Made by a program: the position numbers and the translations under genes. Below the pieces are notes generated by a model. It made no database searches, had not been told where the DNA came from, and saw only the letters and a list, made by a program, of their open reading frames with translations. From Leisingera thetidis (GTDB lineage: Bacteria > Pseudomonadota > Alphaproteobacteria > Rhodobacterales > Rhodobacteraceae): a DNA stretch of 64,000 nt. The DNA lies in contig NZ_CP109787.1 in assembly GCF_025857195.1 (NCBI RefSeq), positions 3,199,501 through 3,263,500 on the forward strand, read 5' to 3'. This document shows, piece after piece, positions 8,898 through 17,406 of the stretch. Each line of letters begins with the position of its first letter. Within the stretch, counting starts at the first letter, position 1.

Positions 8898-9821
8898 ATG
8901 CATGTCTTCCTTCCCATCGCCGAAGTCTCGGTCAACTATCTGGTGCTGCTGGGCATCGGCGGCGCCGTCGGCGTGCTGTCCGGCATGTTCGGCGTCGGCG
9001 GCGGTTTCCTGATCACGCCGCTGCTGTTCCTGATCGGCATACCGCCTGCGGTGGCAGTTGCCACCTCAGCCAATCAGGTGGTCGCCTCGTCCGTTTCCGG
9101 CCTCATGGCGCATCTGAGGCGGCGGACGGTGGATCTGAAGATGGGATACGTGCTGCTCGGCGGCGGGCTGGCCGGCGCCGCGATCGGCATGGTGGTCTTC
9201 AACTTCCTCAAGCAGCTTGGCCAGGTCGATCTGGCCGTGCAGCTTTGCTACGTGCTGTTCCTGGGGGTGATCGGCGTGCTGATGTTCGCCGAAAGCGTGA
9301 ATGCGATCCGCAAGGCCAGGCGGGCAGGCGGCGCTCCTGCCAGAATGCGCCGCCACCGCTCCTGGATCAGCGCAATGCCTTACAAGATGCGGTTCCGGGC
9401 GTCCGGCCTCTACATCTCTGTCATCCCCCCCGTGATGGTGGGCTTTGGCGTTGGCATCCTGTCCGCCATCATGGGCGTGGGCGGCGGCTTTATCATGGTG
9501 CCCGCGATGATCTATATCCTGGGGATGCCGACCAAGGTGGTGATCGGCACCTCGCTGTTTCAGATCATCTTTGTCGCCGGTTTCACCACGCTCATGCATG
9601 CCACCACGAATTACACTGTCGATGTGGTGCTGGCGCTGCTGCTGCTGGCGGGCGGAGTCGCCGGGGCCCAGGTCGGCACCCGCATCGGCGCCCGTCTGAA
9701 GGCCGAGCAGCTGCGGGTGCTGCTTGCCCTGCTGGTGCTGTCTGTTTCGGTCAAGATCGGAGTCGAGCTGCTGCTGGAACCCGCCGACCTGTTTTCGCTG
9801 GCAAAACTGAGCCGCGGCTGA
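8898..9821 (+). CDS. TauE/SafE-family (TSUP) membrane transporter, tandem copy 1
   Basis: 307 residues and about eight membrane segments in two homologous halves. Each half has a glycine-rich motif: MFGVGGGFLITPLL near the start and MGVGGGFIMVPAMIYILG in the middle, with a basic loop (RRAGGAPARMRRHR) between. The family exports or imports small sulfur-containing or organic anions. The start at 8898 is taken by comparison with copy 2, which begins at the same place; an in-frame ATG at 8889 would add three residues. The substrate is unknown. Confidence 0.85.
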   Translation: MHVFLPIAEVSVNYLVLLGIGGAVGVLSGMFGVGGGFLITPLLFLIGIPPAVAVATSANQVVASSVSGLMAHLRRRTVDLKMGYVLLGGGLAGAAIGMVVFNFLKQLGQVDLAVQLCYVLFLGVIGVLMFAESVNAIRKARRAGGAPARMRRHRSWISAMPYKMRFRASGLYISVIPPVMVGFGVGILSAIMGVGGGFIMVPAMIYILGMPTKVVIGTSLFQIIFVAGFTTLMHATTNYTVDVVLALLLLAGGVAGAQVGTRIGARLKAEQLRVLLALLVLSVSVKIGVELLLEPADLFSLAKLSRG

Positions 9822-9951
9822 TCAACACACACGGCGGCGGCCCCTGCTGCACTGTGCTGATAAGTCCAGTTTGCCGCGTCAATTCAGTCCTGCACGCTGC
9901 AGAGCGGCATAGATTGTTGATTTTTGAACGAACTGCAGGCTAACAAAGACC

Positions 9952-10872
9952 ATGCAGATATACCTTCCCATAGCTGAGGTCTCGGTCAACGCCTTCCTTC
10001 TCCTGGGCCTCGGGGGAATGGTCGGGGTTCTCTCGGGCATGTTCGGCGTCGGCGGCGGCTTCCTGATGACACCGCTGCTGTTCTTCATCGGCATCCCGCC
10101 CGCGGTGGCGGTGGCCACGGAAGCGAACCAGATTGTCGCCTCCTCCTTCTCCGGCGTGCTGGCGCATTTCCGAAGGCGCACGGTCGATATCAAGATGGGG
10201 CTGGTGCTGCAGGCCGGCGGCCTGATGGGCGCGGCGCTCGGGGTGGTGGTGTTCAACTACCTCAAGGCGCTCGGCCAGGTCGATCTGCTGGTCAAGCTCT
10301 GCTATGTGGTGTTCCTCGGCGTGGTCGGCGCGCTGATGTTCATCGAAAGCCTGAACGCCATCCGCAAGGCCAGGAAGACAGGCGGCGCCTCTGCTGCGCG
10401 GCGCCAGCGCAGCTGGGTGCATGCGCTGCCGTTCAAGATGCGCTTCCGCACCTCCGGCCTCTATATCTCGGTGATCCCGCCCATTCTGGTGGGGATCTGC
10501 GTCGGCATCCTGGCCGCGATCATGGGGGTCGGCGGCGGCTTCATCATGGTGCCCGCAATGATCTACATCCTTGGCATGCCGACCAAGGTGGTTGTCGGCA
10601 CCTCGCTGTTCCAGATCATCCTGGTCACCGGATTCACCACCATGCTGCATGCGACCACCAACTACACGGTGGATATCGTGCTGGCGGTGCTTCTGCTGGT
10701 CGGCGGCGTGATCGGCGCCCAGATCGGCACCCGCATCGGCGTCTACCTGAAGGCCGAACAACTGCGCATCCTGCTGGCGCTGATGGTCATCGCGGTCTGC
10801 GGCAAGCTGGCACTGGATCTGCTTCTGCAGCCATCCGAACTGTTTTCACTCGGCGATGCGGGAGGCCACTGA
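9952..10872 (+). CDS. TauE/SafE-family (TSUP) membrane transporter, tandem copy 2
   Basis: 306 residues, plainly a paralogue of the gene at 8898. Both start with LPIAEVSVN, both carry the two GVGGGF motifs, and both share long identical stretches such as IYILGMPTKVV. Divergence is spread evenly, so this is an old duplication, not a recent copy. It ends two bases before the TIGR02186 gene, with which it is probably co-transcribed. Substrate unknown; the pairing of this family with TIGR02186 is common in alphaproteobacteria. Confidence 0.87.
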   Translation: MQIYLPIAEVSVNAFLLLGLGGMVGVLSGMFGVGGGFLMTPLLFFIGIPPAVAVATEANQIVASSFSGVLAHFRRRTVDIKMGLVLQAGGLMGAALGVVVFNYLKALGQVDLLVKLCYVVFLGVVGALMFIESLNAIRKARKTGGASAARRQRSWVHALPFKMRFRTSGLYISVIPPILVGICVGILAAIMGVGGGFIMVPAMIYILGMPTKVVVGTSLFQIILVTGFTTMLHATTNYTVDIVLAVLLLVGGVIGAQIGTRIGVYLKAEQLRILLALMVIAVCGKLALDLLLQPSELFSLGDAGGH

Positions 10873-10874
10873 TC

Positions 10875-11660
10875 ATGCGCAAGCTGCTTGTTTCCGTCCT
10901 GACAGCCGCCGCCCTGGCGCTGCTGCCGCAATCAGCCGCCCAGGCCGCCAAGGAGGAAGTTGTCCTGGGCCTCAGCCAGGACCGGGTGGCCATCACCGCC
11001 ACCTTCGACGGCTCCGAGATCCTGATTTTCGGGGCGGTGAAGCGGGAAAGCCCGATCCCGTCCGGCGAGCCGCTGGAAGTGATTGTCACCGTTTCCGGCC
11101 CGGCCCCGGCCGTTATGGTCCGCCGCAAGGAAAAGAAACTCGGCATCTGGGTCAATGTCGACAGCGTGCTGGTCGACTCGGCGCCCGCCTTTTACGCGGT
11201 GGCCACCAGCGCGCCGTTTGCCCAGGTGCTGACCGATACCGAGGACCTGCGCTTCCGGGTCTCGATTGCCCGCGCAATCCGCTCTGTCGGCGCTGCGATG
11301 CACATCCGCGGCGCCCAGGCATTTGCCGACGCAGTGGTGCGCATCCGGGAGGGCAACGGGCTGTATTCGCTGCGCGAAAACACCGTGGCGGTGGATGAAC
11401 AGACATTGTTCCGCACGGCGATCGACATGCCCGCCGACCTGACGGAAGGCGAATACCAGACCCGCATCTTCCTGACCCGCGGCGGCAAAGTGGTGTCGAG
11501 CTACCAGACCGCCATCGACGTGCGCAAGGTAGGGCTGGAGCGGTTCCTTTATTCGCTCTCCCGCGAGCAGCCGTTCCTCTATGGCCTGATGGCGCTGGCC
11601 ATCGCCATCGCCTCCGGCTGGGGCGCCTCTGCCGCCTTCAGCCTGCTCAGGAACCGGTAG
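10875..11660 (+). CDS. TIGR02186-family exported, membrane-anchored protein
   Basis: 261 residues. A signal peptide of about 24 residues ends SAAQA. A beta-rich periplasmic part follows (QDRVAITATFDGSEILIFGA, then later GEYQTRIFLTRGGKV). One membrane helix sits at the C-terminus (FLYGLMALAIAIASGWGAS) with a short cytosolic tail. The layout matches TIGR02186, a family of unknown function found next to TauE/SafE transporters. It starts two bases after the second transporter copy, so it may be a periplasmic partner of that transporter. Confidence 0.85.
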   Translation: MRKLLVSVLTAAALALLPQSAAQAAKEEVVLGLSQDRVAITATFDGSEILIFGAVKRESPIPSGEPLEVIVTVSGPAPAVMVRRKEKKLGIWVNVDSVLVDSAPAFYAVATSAPFAQVLTDTEDLRFRVSIARAIRSVGAAMHIRGAQAFADAVVRIREGNGLYSLRENTVAVDEQTLFRTAIDMPADLTEGEYQTRIFLTRGGKVVSSYQTAIDVRKVGLERFLYSLSREQPFLYGLMALAIAIASGWGASAAFSLLRNR

Positions 11661-11734
11661 CGGGGGGCGCTGCCGCTCTTGGCCTCGCGGCCAATTCACC
11701 CCGGAGTTTTCGGGAAAGATGAAACCTCCTGTTT

Positions 11735-11840
11735 CACCTTTGTGAAAATACTCCCGCCGGAGGCGCGCTGCGCGCCAGCGCAGCGCCCGGCCCAACGGGA
11801 GCGGCGCATCTGTGATGCGCCTGCGACGGGCGGGAGCGGT
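11735..11840 (+). repeat. Dispersed hairpin-rich intergenic repeat, copy A
   Basis: CACCTTTG, then AAATACTCC and GGAGG, are followed by a 9-bp stem (GCGCTGCGC/GCGCAGCGC), by GGCCCAACGGG, and by a second stem (GGCGCATC/GATGCGCC). The second half recurs inverted at 56550-56622, and the first half recurs at 46630-46657. It lies between two converging genes. Confidence 0.6.
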
Positions 11841-12577
11841 CAGCCGCGGCCGATATAGGGCATTCTGGTGGCCATCACCGTCATGAACTGCACATTGGCC
11901 TCCAGCGGCAGGCCGGCCATGTGCAGCACCGATTTCGCCGCGTCCTCCACCGCGAATGTGTGCATCGGCTCCCCGTCCGGATCGGCTTCGCCGTGGCGCC
12001 GGCTCAGGTCCTCCACCATCGGCGTGCGGGTGTTGCCGATGTCGATCTGGCCGCAGGCGATGTCAAAGGGGCGGCCGTCCAGCGACAGGCTTTTGGTGAG
12101 GCCGGTGATGGCCGCCTTGGTGGCCGCATAGGGCGCCGACTGCGGCCGCGGCACATGCGCGGCGATGGAGCCGTTGTTGATGATCCGCCCGCCCTGCGGC
12201 GCCTGCCGCCGCATCTGCCGGAAGGCGGCCCGGGCGGCCAGGAACATGCCGGTGAGGTTCACGTTCACCGAGGCGAACCAATCCTCCAGCGGGAGTTCGT
12301 CGATCAGCCCGGGCGGGGTGAAGATGCCCGCATTGTTGAACAGCACATCCAGCCGCCCCGCTGCCGCGGCAAAGCTGTTCACTGCCTGATCCACCGCAGC
12401 CGGATCGGTCACGTCCGCGGGCAGCACATGGGCATTGGCACGGCCCGCGGCCAGCTCTTCCAGCCGGTCGGCGCGGCGGGCCGCCAGGCCGACCTGCCAG
12501 CCTTCGGACAGAAAGAGTTCCGCCACAGCGCGGCCGATGCCGGAGCTGGCGCCGGTGATCAGAATCGATTTGCTCAT
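11840..12577 (-). CDS. Short-chain dehydrogenase/reductase
   Basis: 245 residues of classical SDR fold. The nucleotide-binding motif TGASSGIG is near residue 8, NNAG follows strand 4, the catalytic Ser lies in the NNGSIAAHV region, and the active-site pair is YAATK. The family reduces or oxidises alcohols and ketones with NAD(P)H. The substrate cannot be told from sequence. Its ATG overlaps the stop of the upstream helicase gene by four bases (ATGA), so the two form a coupled pair, although no functional link is obvious. Confidence 0.88.
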   Translation of the reverse strand: MSKSILITGASSGIGRAVAELFLSEGWQVGLAARRADRLEELAAGRANAHVLPADVTDPAAVDQAVNSFAAAAGRLDVLFNNAGIFTPPGLIDELPLEDWFASVNVNLTGMFLAARAAFRQMRRQAPQGGRIINNGSIAAHVPRPQSAPYAATKAAITGLTKSLSLDGRPFDIACGQIDIGNTRTPMVEDLSRRHGEADPDGEPMHTFAVEDAAKSVLHMAGLPLEANVQFMTVMATRMPYIGRG

Positions 12578-14109
12578 GCCAGGGTCTCCTCCTGTGCTTC
12601 CAGTGCCAGCACTGCGGCCGGCACTGCCTTCAGATCATCCACCTGCAGCGGCCCAGAGGGTTTGGCCAGACGGTTCCTGACCACCCAGATCAGCCGCTCC
12701 TGGGCGCGGGTGATGGCGACATAGGCGAGCCGCTTCCACAAGGGCTGGCCCGCCTCGACCCGGCCCATGCGGGCGGCGGCATAGATGTCCGGAGCAAACA
12801 CCTGGGTGGTGTCCCATTGGCTGCCTTGCGCCTTGTGGATGGTCACCGCCGCGCCGTGCAGGAAGGTGGCGCCCATGCGGGCGGCGTAGGGGATGAAGGG
12901 CTCCTCCTCATCCGGTTTCTCGATCTTGACGATCGAGGCGGCGGAGACCTGCGGGTCTTCCGCCCCCATCACATGCAGGCGGGAGAAGCCGGGTTTGCGG
13001 CCGGAGCCGAGAAAGACCACCTGGGCGCCCTTGATCAGCCCGCGCGCCTCCAGGTCCAGCCGCTTCTTGCGGTGCTTCAGCGGCAGTTCGATGCCGTCGC
13101 AGATCAGCGGCTCGCCGGCGATCAGCTCATCCTCCGGCGCGCCATGGACGCGGCGGAACGCATTGATCAGCCGGATGCGGGTGTTGTTGCGCCAGACCAG
13201 AACCGGGGAGCGCGCCATCAGGTCGACCTCCACCCGCTGGCCCCAGACCACACGGTCATCGCGCCGCGCGGTGTCCTCGATCATCCGTTCGAAGTCCTCG
13301 AACCCCAGCTGCGGGTCTGCCAGCGCATGGGCCAGATCAAGGATCGGGTTGCCGGCTTCCTGGCGGTGGATGCGGTTCAGGATCAGACGGTGCGGCTCCG
13401 GCAAGGCATCAAACACCATCGAGCCCGACTGGTTGACCGGTGCCAGCTGAGCCGGATCGCCGAACAGCACCAGGTTGGGGAAGATTTCCTTCAGATCCTC
13501 GAACTGGCGGTCGTCCAGCATCGAGGCTTCATCAACAAAGCCGATGTCCAGCGGTTCCTCGCGCCGTTTCCAGCCGGTGATGAAGTCGGAGCCGCGCAGG
13601 CCCGCCGCGGCCAGGGCGCCGGGGATCGACTTGTTCTTTTCATAAAAGGCGGCGGCGCGGGCCAGCGCCTCCTCGGTCAGCCCTTCGATCTCGGGCTTTT
13701 CCCCCTGCCCGGCCAGCCATTCGGCGATGCGCTCGTACTCCGGGTCATAGACCGGCGTATAAAGAATGCGGTGGATGGTGGTGGCAGGCACCCCGCGCAG
13801 GCGCAGCACGCTGGCGGCCTTATTGGTCGGCGCCAGGATCGCCAGGGTGCGGCGGTCGCCCTTCTTGCGGCTTTCATAATCGCCGGAGACAACCTCGACG
13901 CCCGCCTGTTCCAGCGCCTTGTAAAGCTCGGCCAGCAAAAGCGTCTTGCCGGAGCCCGCCTTGCCGATCACCGCCATCACCCCGGCGTCGCCGCGGGGCG
14001 GCTGCAGCAGCCCGTCATCAAGATCCACCCCTGCCTGGCGCAGGAGGTCGGTCACGCTGTCGAACGCGGCGGCCTGGTCATCGGAGAACTGTACGGGCAG
14101 AGCTGTCAT
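12574..14109 (-). CDS. RecD-like ATP-dependent DNA helicase (superfamily 1)
   Basis: 511 residues. Walker A is GKAGSGKT at 49-56. Other SF1 motifs are LAPTNKAASVLR (motif Ia), VDEASMLDD (motif II, DEAS box), FGDPAQLAPV (motif III), and near the end VTIHKAQGSQW and YVAITRAQERL (motifs V and VI). These mark a RecD/UvrD_C_2-type helicase, shorter than full RecD2 and without its N-terminal helix-hairpin-helix part. It likely unwinds DNA in repair or recombination. It is the first gene of a two-gene unit with the SDR gene. Confidence 0.85.
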   Translation of the reverse strand: MTALPVQFSDDQAAAFDSVTDLLRQAGVDLDDGLLQPPRGDAGVMAVIGKAGSGKTLLLAELYKALEQAGVEVVSGDYESRKKGDRRTLAILAPTNKAASVLRLRGVPATTIHRILYTPVYDPEYERIAEWLAGQGEKPEIEGLTEEALARAAAFYEKNKSIPGALAAAGLRGSDFITGWKRREEPLDIGFVDEASMLDDRQFEDLKEIFPNLVLFGDPAQLAPVNQSGSMVFDALPEPHRLILNRIHRQEAGNPILDLAHALADPQLGFEDFERMIEDTARRDDRVVWGQRVEVDLMARSPVLVWRNNTRIRLINAFRRVHGAPEDELIAGEPLICDGIELPLKHRKKRLDLEARGLIKGAQVVFLGSGRKPGFSRLHVMGAEDPQVSAASIVKIEKPDEEEPFIPYAARMGATFLHGAAVTIHKAQGSQWDTTQVFAPDIYAAARMGRVEAGQPLWKRLAYVAITRAQERLIWVVRNRLAKPSGPLQVDDLKAVPAAVLALEAQEETLA

Positions 14110-14171
14110 GGCGCGACCCTACAGCCGCGGGGCCGGGTCCGCCAGAGGATCCGGCCCCGGAATGCGCCTTG

Positions 14172-14813
14172 TCAGGCGGTGAGTGCCATGGGTGCCGCTG
14201 CACCAGAGCTGCCGAAGGAGCGTTCGAACCAAAGCTGCGACAACTCGGGTGCGATGCCGGCCTTGGCAGCCACATTCAAATAGGTTTCCGGAGAATATTC
14301 CCACAGGCCGAGGCAGATCCGTTCACGGCCCTCGCCCTGGGTTCCGACGATCTCCGGGCTGAAGCCGAGACTTCGGTAGATCCGCACCATGCGCCGGTCG
14401 AACACGCCGGCAAAATGCTGCACGGAAAAGTTGCGCATGATTTCGACCCCGCCGAGGGTCAGCGCGCCTGCCACACTGCCGTTGGCATCGCGCGACAGGC
14501 AGAACCGGGTGCATTCCCAGATCAGCGGGCTGCTGATCGGCACGCCGCCAGCCAGGTCCAGGAAAACGTCGTTGACCATTACCGGCCCCGTGGTCGGCAG
14601 GAACCGCATTGAGCCGCCGTGGCTGCCGTCGGGCATTTCCCAGATCACATATAGCGGATCCAGGGCGTCATACTGGTCGCGTTCTTCGCCGTTGCGGTCC
14701 ACGTGCACCTCCCAGCCCAGCCGGGTCTTGAACTGATCCGCCCGGTCGCGGAACATTGACTGTGCGAGATCTGCATGGTGGCGAAGATTGTGGCCATAGA
14801 TGTAACGAAGCAT
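14172..14813 (-). CDS. Acyl-homoserine-lactone synthase, LuxI family
   Basis: 213 residues. Residues that define LuxI enzymes are at the expected places: Arg24, Phe28, Trp34, Glu43, Asp46, Arg70 (in GGSMRFLPT), Glu100 and Arg103 (WECTRF). The enzyme joins an acyl chain from acyl-ACP to S-adenosylmethionine and releases a homoserine-lactone signal. It sits directly downstream of a luxR gene on the same strand, 93 bases away, the order described for PgaR/PgaI of Phaeobacter. The acyl-chain length cannot be read from the sequence. Confidence 0.93.
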   Translation of the reverse strand: MLRYIYGHNLRHHADLAQSMFRDRADQFKTRLGWEVHVDRNGEERDQYDALDPLYVIWEMPDGSHGGSMRFLPTTGPVMVNDVFLDLAGGVPISSPLIWECTRFCLSRDANGSVAGALTLGGVEIMRNFSVQHFAGVFDRRMVRIYRSLGFSPEIVGTQGEGRERICLGLWEYSPETYLNVAAKAGIAPELSQLWFERSFGSSGAAAPMALTA

Positions 14814-14906
14814 GGTTTTGTCCCCTTATGGTAGAAAAGTGGGGACAGAGTACGGCCACAGCCCGCAATCTCAGAGTGTGTTTACGGTAACTTTTTCAAC
14901 CAAGCG

Positions 14907-15626
14907 TCAAACCACAATCAAACCAAGCGACATGGCGCGGGCAATCGCGTGGGTGGTATTGATCGCCCCTAGCTTGAACCGGGCGCTTTCAATATAGACC
15001 CGCAGCGTGTGTTCCGAGATCGTCAGGGTTTTTGCAACCTGCGCACGGCTGTAGCCGATCGCCAGCAATGTCAGCGCGTCCACCTCGCGCGGCGACAGCG
15101 GCTGGGCCTGATCCGGACTGCGGCTGGGCTCGAATTCAAGCGCCTTGCGGTTGAAGTAATGCGCCATCAGGATCATGTCCCGGCTGTGTTTTCCGGTGAA
15201 TTTTTCCCAGGTCTCGTCGTCGCAGTTATGGCTGACTGTGAACACCGCAAACTGTCCGTTCGGCCCCCGGATCGGGATCGAGTAGCCCTGGTTGCCCACG
15301 CCGTGCTCCAAAGCGTCCTTGAGGAATTCCCGGGCCGGTTTCGGCGACCAGTCGAGACGCTTCCAGTCCACCGGGTGAAAGCGCTGGTAGCAGCCGGCCA
15401 CGACCGGATCGACACGGACATAGGCCATTTGCTGGTAACGCTCGACCCAGACCTGCGGATACGTGCCGAAATAGTAATGGTCGCCGGCGCTGTCGACCCA
15501 ATGGTACATGGCATGGTCGACGCCGAACGCGCCGCAGACCTGCTCGATGATATGCTGAAGACCATCAAGTGTCTTGGTGGCGTCGAGCACCTCCAGAATG
15601 CGGTCGAGGTCTGCTTTGTTTGCCAT
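14907..15626 (-). CDS. LuxR-family quorum-sensing transcriptional regulator
   Basis: 239 residues. The N-terminal autoinducer-binding domain (about 15-165) has the conserved Trp and Tyr residues (MYHWVDSAGDHYYF; Trp and Asp further on at DWKRLDW). The C-terminal helix-turn-helix (about 172-236) reads LSPREVDALTLLAIGYS and later AQVAKTLTISEHTLRVYI, the LuxR/GerE signature. It is expected to bind the lactone made by the adjacent LuxI and control target promoters. The Shine-Dalgarno sequence before the start is weak. Confidence 0.92.
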   Translation of the reverse strand: MANKADLDRILEVLDATKTLDGLQHIIEQVCGAFGVDHAMYHWVDSAGDHYYFGTYPQVWVERYQQMAYVRVDPVVAGCYQRFHPVDWKRLDWSPKPAREFLKDALEHGVGNQGYSIPIRGPNGQFAVFTVSHNCDDETWEKFTGKHSRDMILMAHYFNRKALEFEPSRSPDQAQPLSPREVDALTLLAIGYSRAQVAKTLTISEHTLRVYIESARFKLGAINTTHAIARAMSLGLIVV

Positions 15627-16006
15627 AAAACTGCGTGCCGTTTCTTATGAGGTCCGGTCCAGTTCGAGACATAACGCCTGCAGGAAACCTGGCAAAGGCT
15701 GGCCGGTATTCCTGCCCCTTTTGCAGCGGCTGCCGCCCGGACGTCAATGAGAACGTCTTGGTTTCATTCAATTAAAACACGCCGCCTGGCCGCGGCAGCG
15801 CAAAAGTTCCGCAAACGTGCCATAAATGTGCCGCAAGAGCAATGAAAACTGTCGGGCTGCCGTCGGCGCCCTCCCCGCAAACAGCGAGGAAGAGGAACAT
15901 AAACTACTGAAATTTCTGACCCCGGCCAGCAGGCCGGAGAAAGCCCGCGAACCACATGCATGATTCGCGGGCCGGATCACTTGGCTGCCCGGGAAGGGGC
16001 CGCAGG
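15627..16006. other. Intergenic region between luxR and ccr
   Basis: 380 bases, AT-richer than its surroundings toward the luxR side. It holds the luxR promoter region and, at 15943-15972, the terminator-like hairpin of ccr. I see no convincing gene in it. Confidence 0.6.
15943..15972 (-). terminator. Terminator-like hairpin after ccr
   Basis: GCCCGCGAA and TTCGCGGGC form a perfect 9-bp stem around a 12-base loop. On the minus strand the stem is followed by TTTCT. It lies about 35 bases beyond the ccr stop codon. Confidence 0.6.
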
Positions 16007-17293
16007 TCAGCTGCCGGCGTCGAGCACATCCTGCAGGGTGCGCAGGCCGGTCTTCGGCGCCTGCACCAGCACCGACATATTGCCGGGCAGATGTTCGTTG
16101 CGCAGCATCTTCATGTGCGCTTCCGGCAGGTCGTTCCAGGTGAAGACCTCGGACATGCAGGGATCGAGGCGGCGCTCGACCATCAGCTTGTTGGCGGCGG
16201 CGGCCTGCTTGAGATGGGCAAAGTGCGAGCCCTGCAGGCGCTTCTGGTGCATCCACATGTAGCGCACGTCGAAGGTGAGGTTATAGCCGGTGGTGCCGGC
16301 GCAGATCACCACCATGCCGCCCTTCTTGACCACGAAGGTGGAGACCGGGAAGGTGCTTTCGCCGGGGTGTTCGAACACCATGTCGACGTTCACGCCCTTG
16401 CCGGTGATGTCCCAGATCGCCTTGCCGAACTTGCGGGCTTCCTTGAACCACTCGGCGTATTCCGGGGTGTTCACCGTGGGCAGCTGGCCCCAGCAGTTGA
16501 AATCCTTGCGGTTCAGCACGCCCTTGGCGCCCAGCCCCATGACAAAGTCGCGCTTGCTCTCGTCCGAGATCACGCCGATGGCGTTGGCGCCGGCGGTGTT
16601 GATCAGCTGGATCGCATAAGACCCCAGGCCGCCCGAAGCCCCCCAGACCAGCACGTTCTGGCCCGGCTTCAGGTCATGCGGCTCATGGCCGAACAGCATC
16701 CGGTAAGCGGTGGCGAGCGTCAGCGTGTAGCAGGCGCTTTCCTCCCAGGTCAGGTGCTTGGGGCGCGGCATCAGCTGCTGGGCCTGCACGTTGGTGAACT
16801 GGGCAAAGGAGCCGTCCGGCGTCTCATAGCCCCAGATCCGTTGGCTGGGCGAGTACATCGGGTCGCCGCCGTTGCATTCCTCGTCGTCGCCGTCGTCCTG
16901 GTTGCAGTGGATCACCACCTCGTCGCCGACCTTCCAGCGTGTCACCTTGGCGCCCACCGCCCAGACGATGCCCGAGGCATCGGAACCGGCGATGTGATAC
17001 GGCGCCTTGTGGCCGTCAAAGGGCGAGATCGGCTTGCCCAGCGAGGCCCAGACGCCGTTGTAGTTGACGCCCGCCGCCATCACCAGGACCAGCACCTCGT
17101 TGCTGTCCAGCTCCGGCACGTCGACGACCTCCTGCACCATCGCGGTGTTCGGCTCGCCGTGGCGTTCCTTGCGGATCGCCCATGCATACATTTTCTTGGG
17201 CACATAGCCCATCGGGGGGATTTCCCCCAGCTCATAGAGATCCTTTTCGGGCGCCTCGTACGACATGACGTCAGTCTGGGTATCCAATGCCAT
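16007..17293 (-). CDS. ccr: Crotonyl-CoA carboxylase/reductase
   Basis: 428 residues, the normal length for this enzyme of the medium-chain dehydrogenase/reductase family. It has the long N-terminal region of CCRs (GYVPKKMYAWAIRKERHGEP), the loop HCNQDDGDDEECNGGDPM, the NADPH-binding stretch NVLVWGASGGLGSYAIQL, and CAGTTGYNLTFDVRYMWMH near the end. It carboxylates and reduces crotonyl-CoA to ethylmalonyl-CoA, the key step of the ethylmalonyl-CoA pathway for acetyl-CoA assimilation. AAGGAGG precedes the ATG. The next pathway enzyme, Ecm, is encoded 1.7 kb away in the opposite direction. Confidence 0.97.
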   Translation of the reverse strand: MALDTQTDVMSYEAPEKDLYELGEIPPMGYVPKKMYAWAIRKERHGEPNTAMVQEVVDVPELDSNEVLVLVMAAGVNYNGVWASLGKPISPFDGHKAPYHIAGSDASGIVWAVGAKVTRWKVGDEVVIHCNQDDGDDEECNGGDPMYSPSQRIWGYETPDGSFAQFTNVQAQQLMPRPKHLTWEESACYTLTLATAYRMLFGHEPHDLKPGQNVLVWGASGGLGSYAIQLINTAGANAIGVISDESKRDFVMGLGAKGVLNRKDFNCWGQLPTVNTPEYAEWFKEARKFGKAIWDITGKGVNVDMVFEHPGESTFPVSTFVVKKGGMVVICAGTTGYNLTFDVRYMWMHQKRLQGSHFAHLKQAAAANKLMVERRLDPCMSEVFTWNDLPEAHMKMLRNEHLPGNMSVLVQAPKTGLRTLQDVLDAGS

Positions 17294-17374
17294 GATGGCC
17301 TCCTTTGTATCCTGTCCTTTTGCCGCGGTGCAGAATCGCAGCGGTTATCTAGGGGATAGGATTGGGAGAGTAAT

Positions 17375-17394
17375 ATTGCAACCCCTTTTGCCCC
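17375..17394 (-). promoter_or_regulatory. Candidate ScfR/PccR-type operator before ccr
   Basis: ATTGCAAC, four bases, then TTTGCCCC: compared with the motif TTTGCAAA-N4-TTTGCAAA reported for short-chain acyl-CoA regulators, the halves match 6 of 8 and 5 of 8. It lies 82-101 bases before the ccr start codon. The second half is weak. Confidence 0.3.
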
Positions 17395-17406
17395 ATCTGG
17401 GTAATT

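Noticed and set aside
14880..14891. GTTTACGGTAAC as a possible lux box between luxR and luxI
   Set aside because: Only 4 of 6 base pairs are symmetric, and it does not match the usual 18-20 base lux box.
15956..17359. A 467-codon plus-strand frame opposite ccr
   Set aside because: Antisense shadow of ccr; no ribosome-binding site and no protein features.
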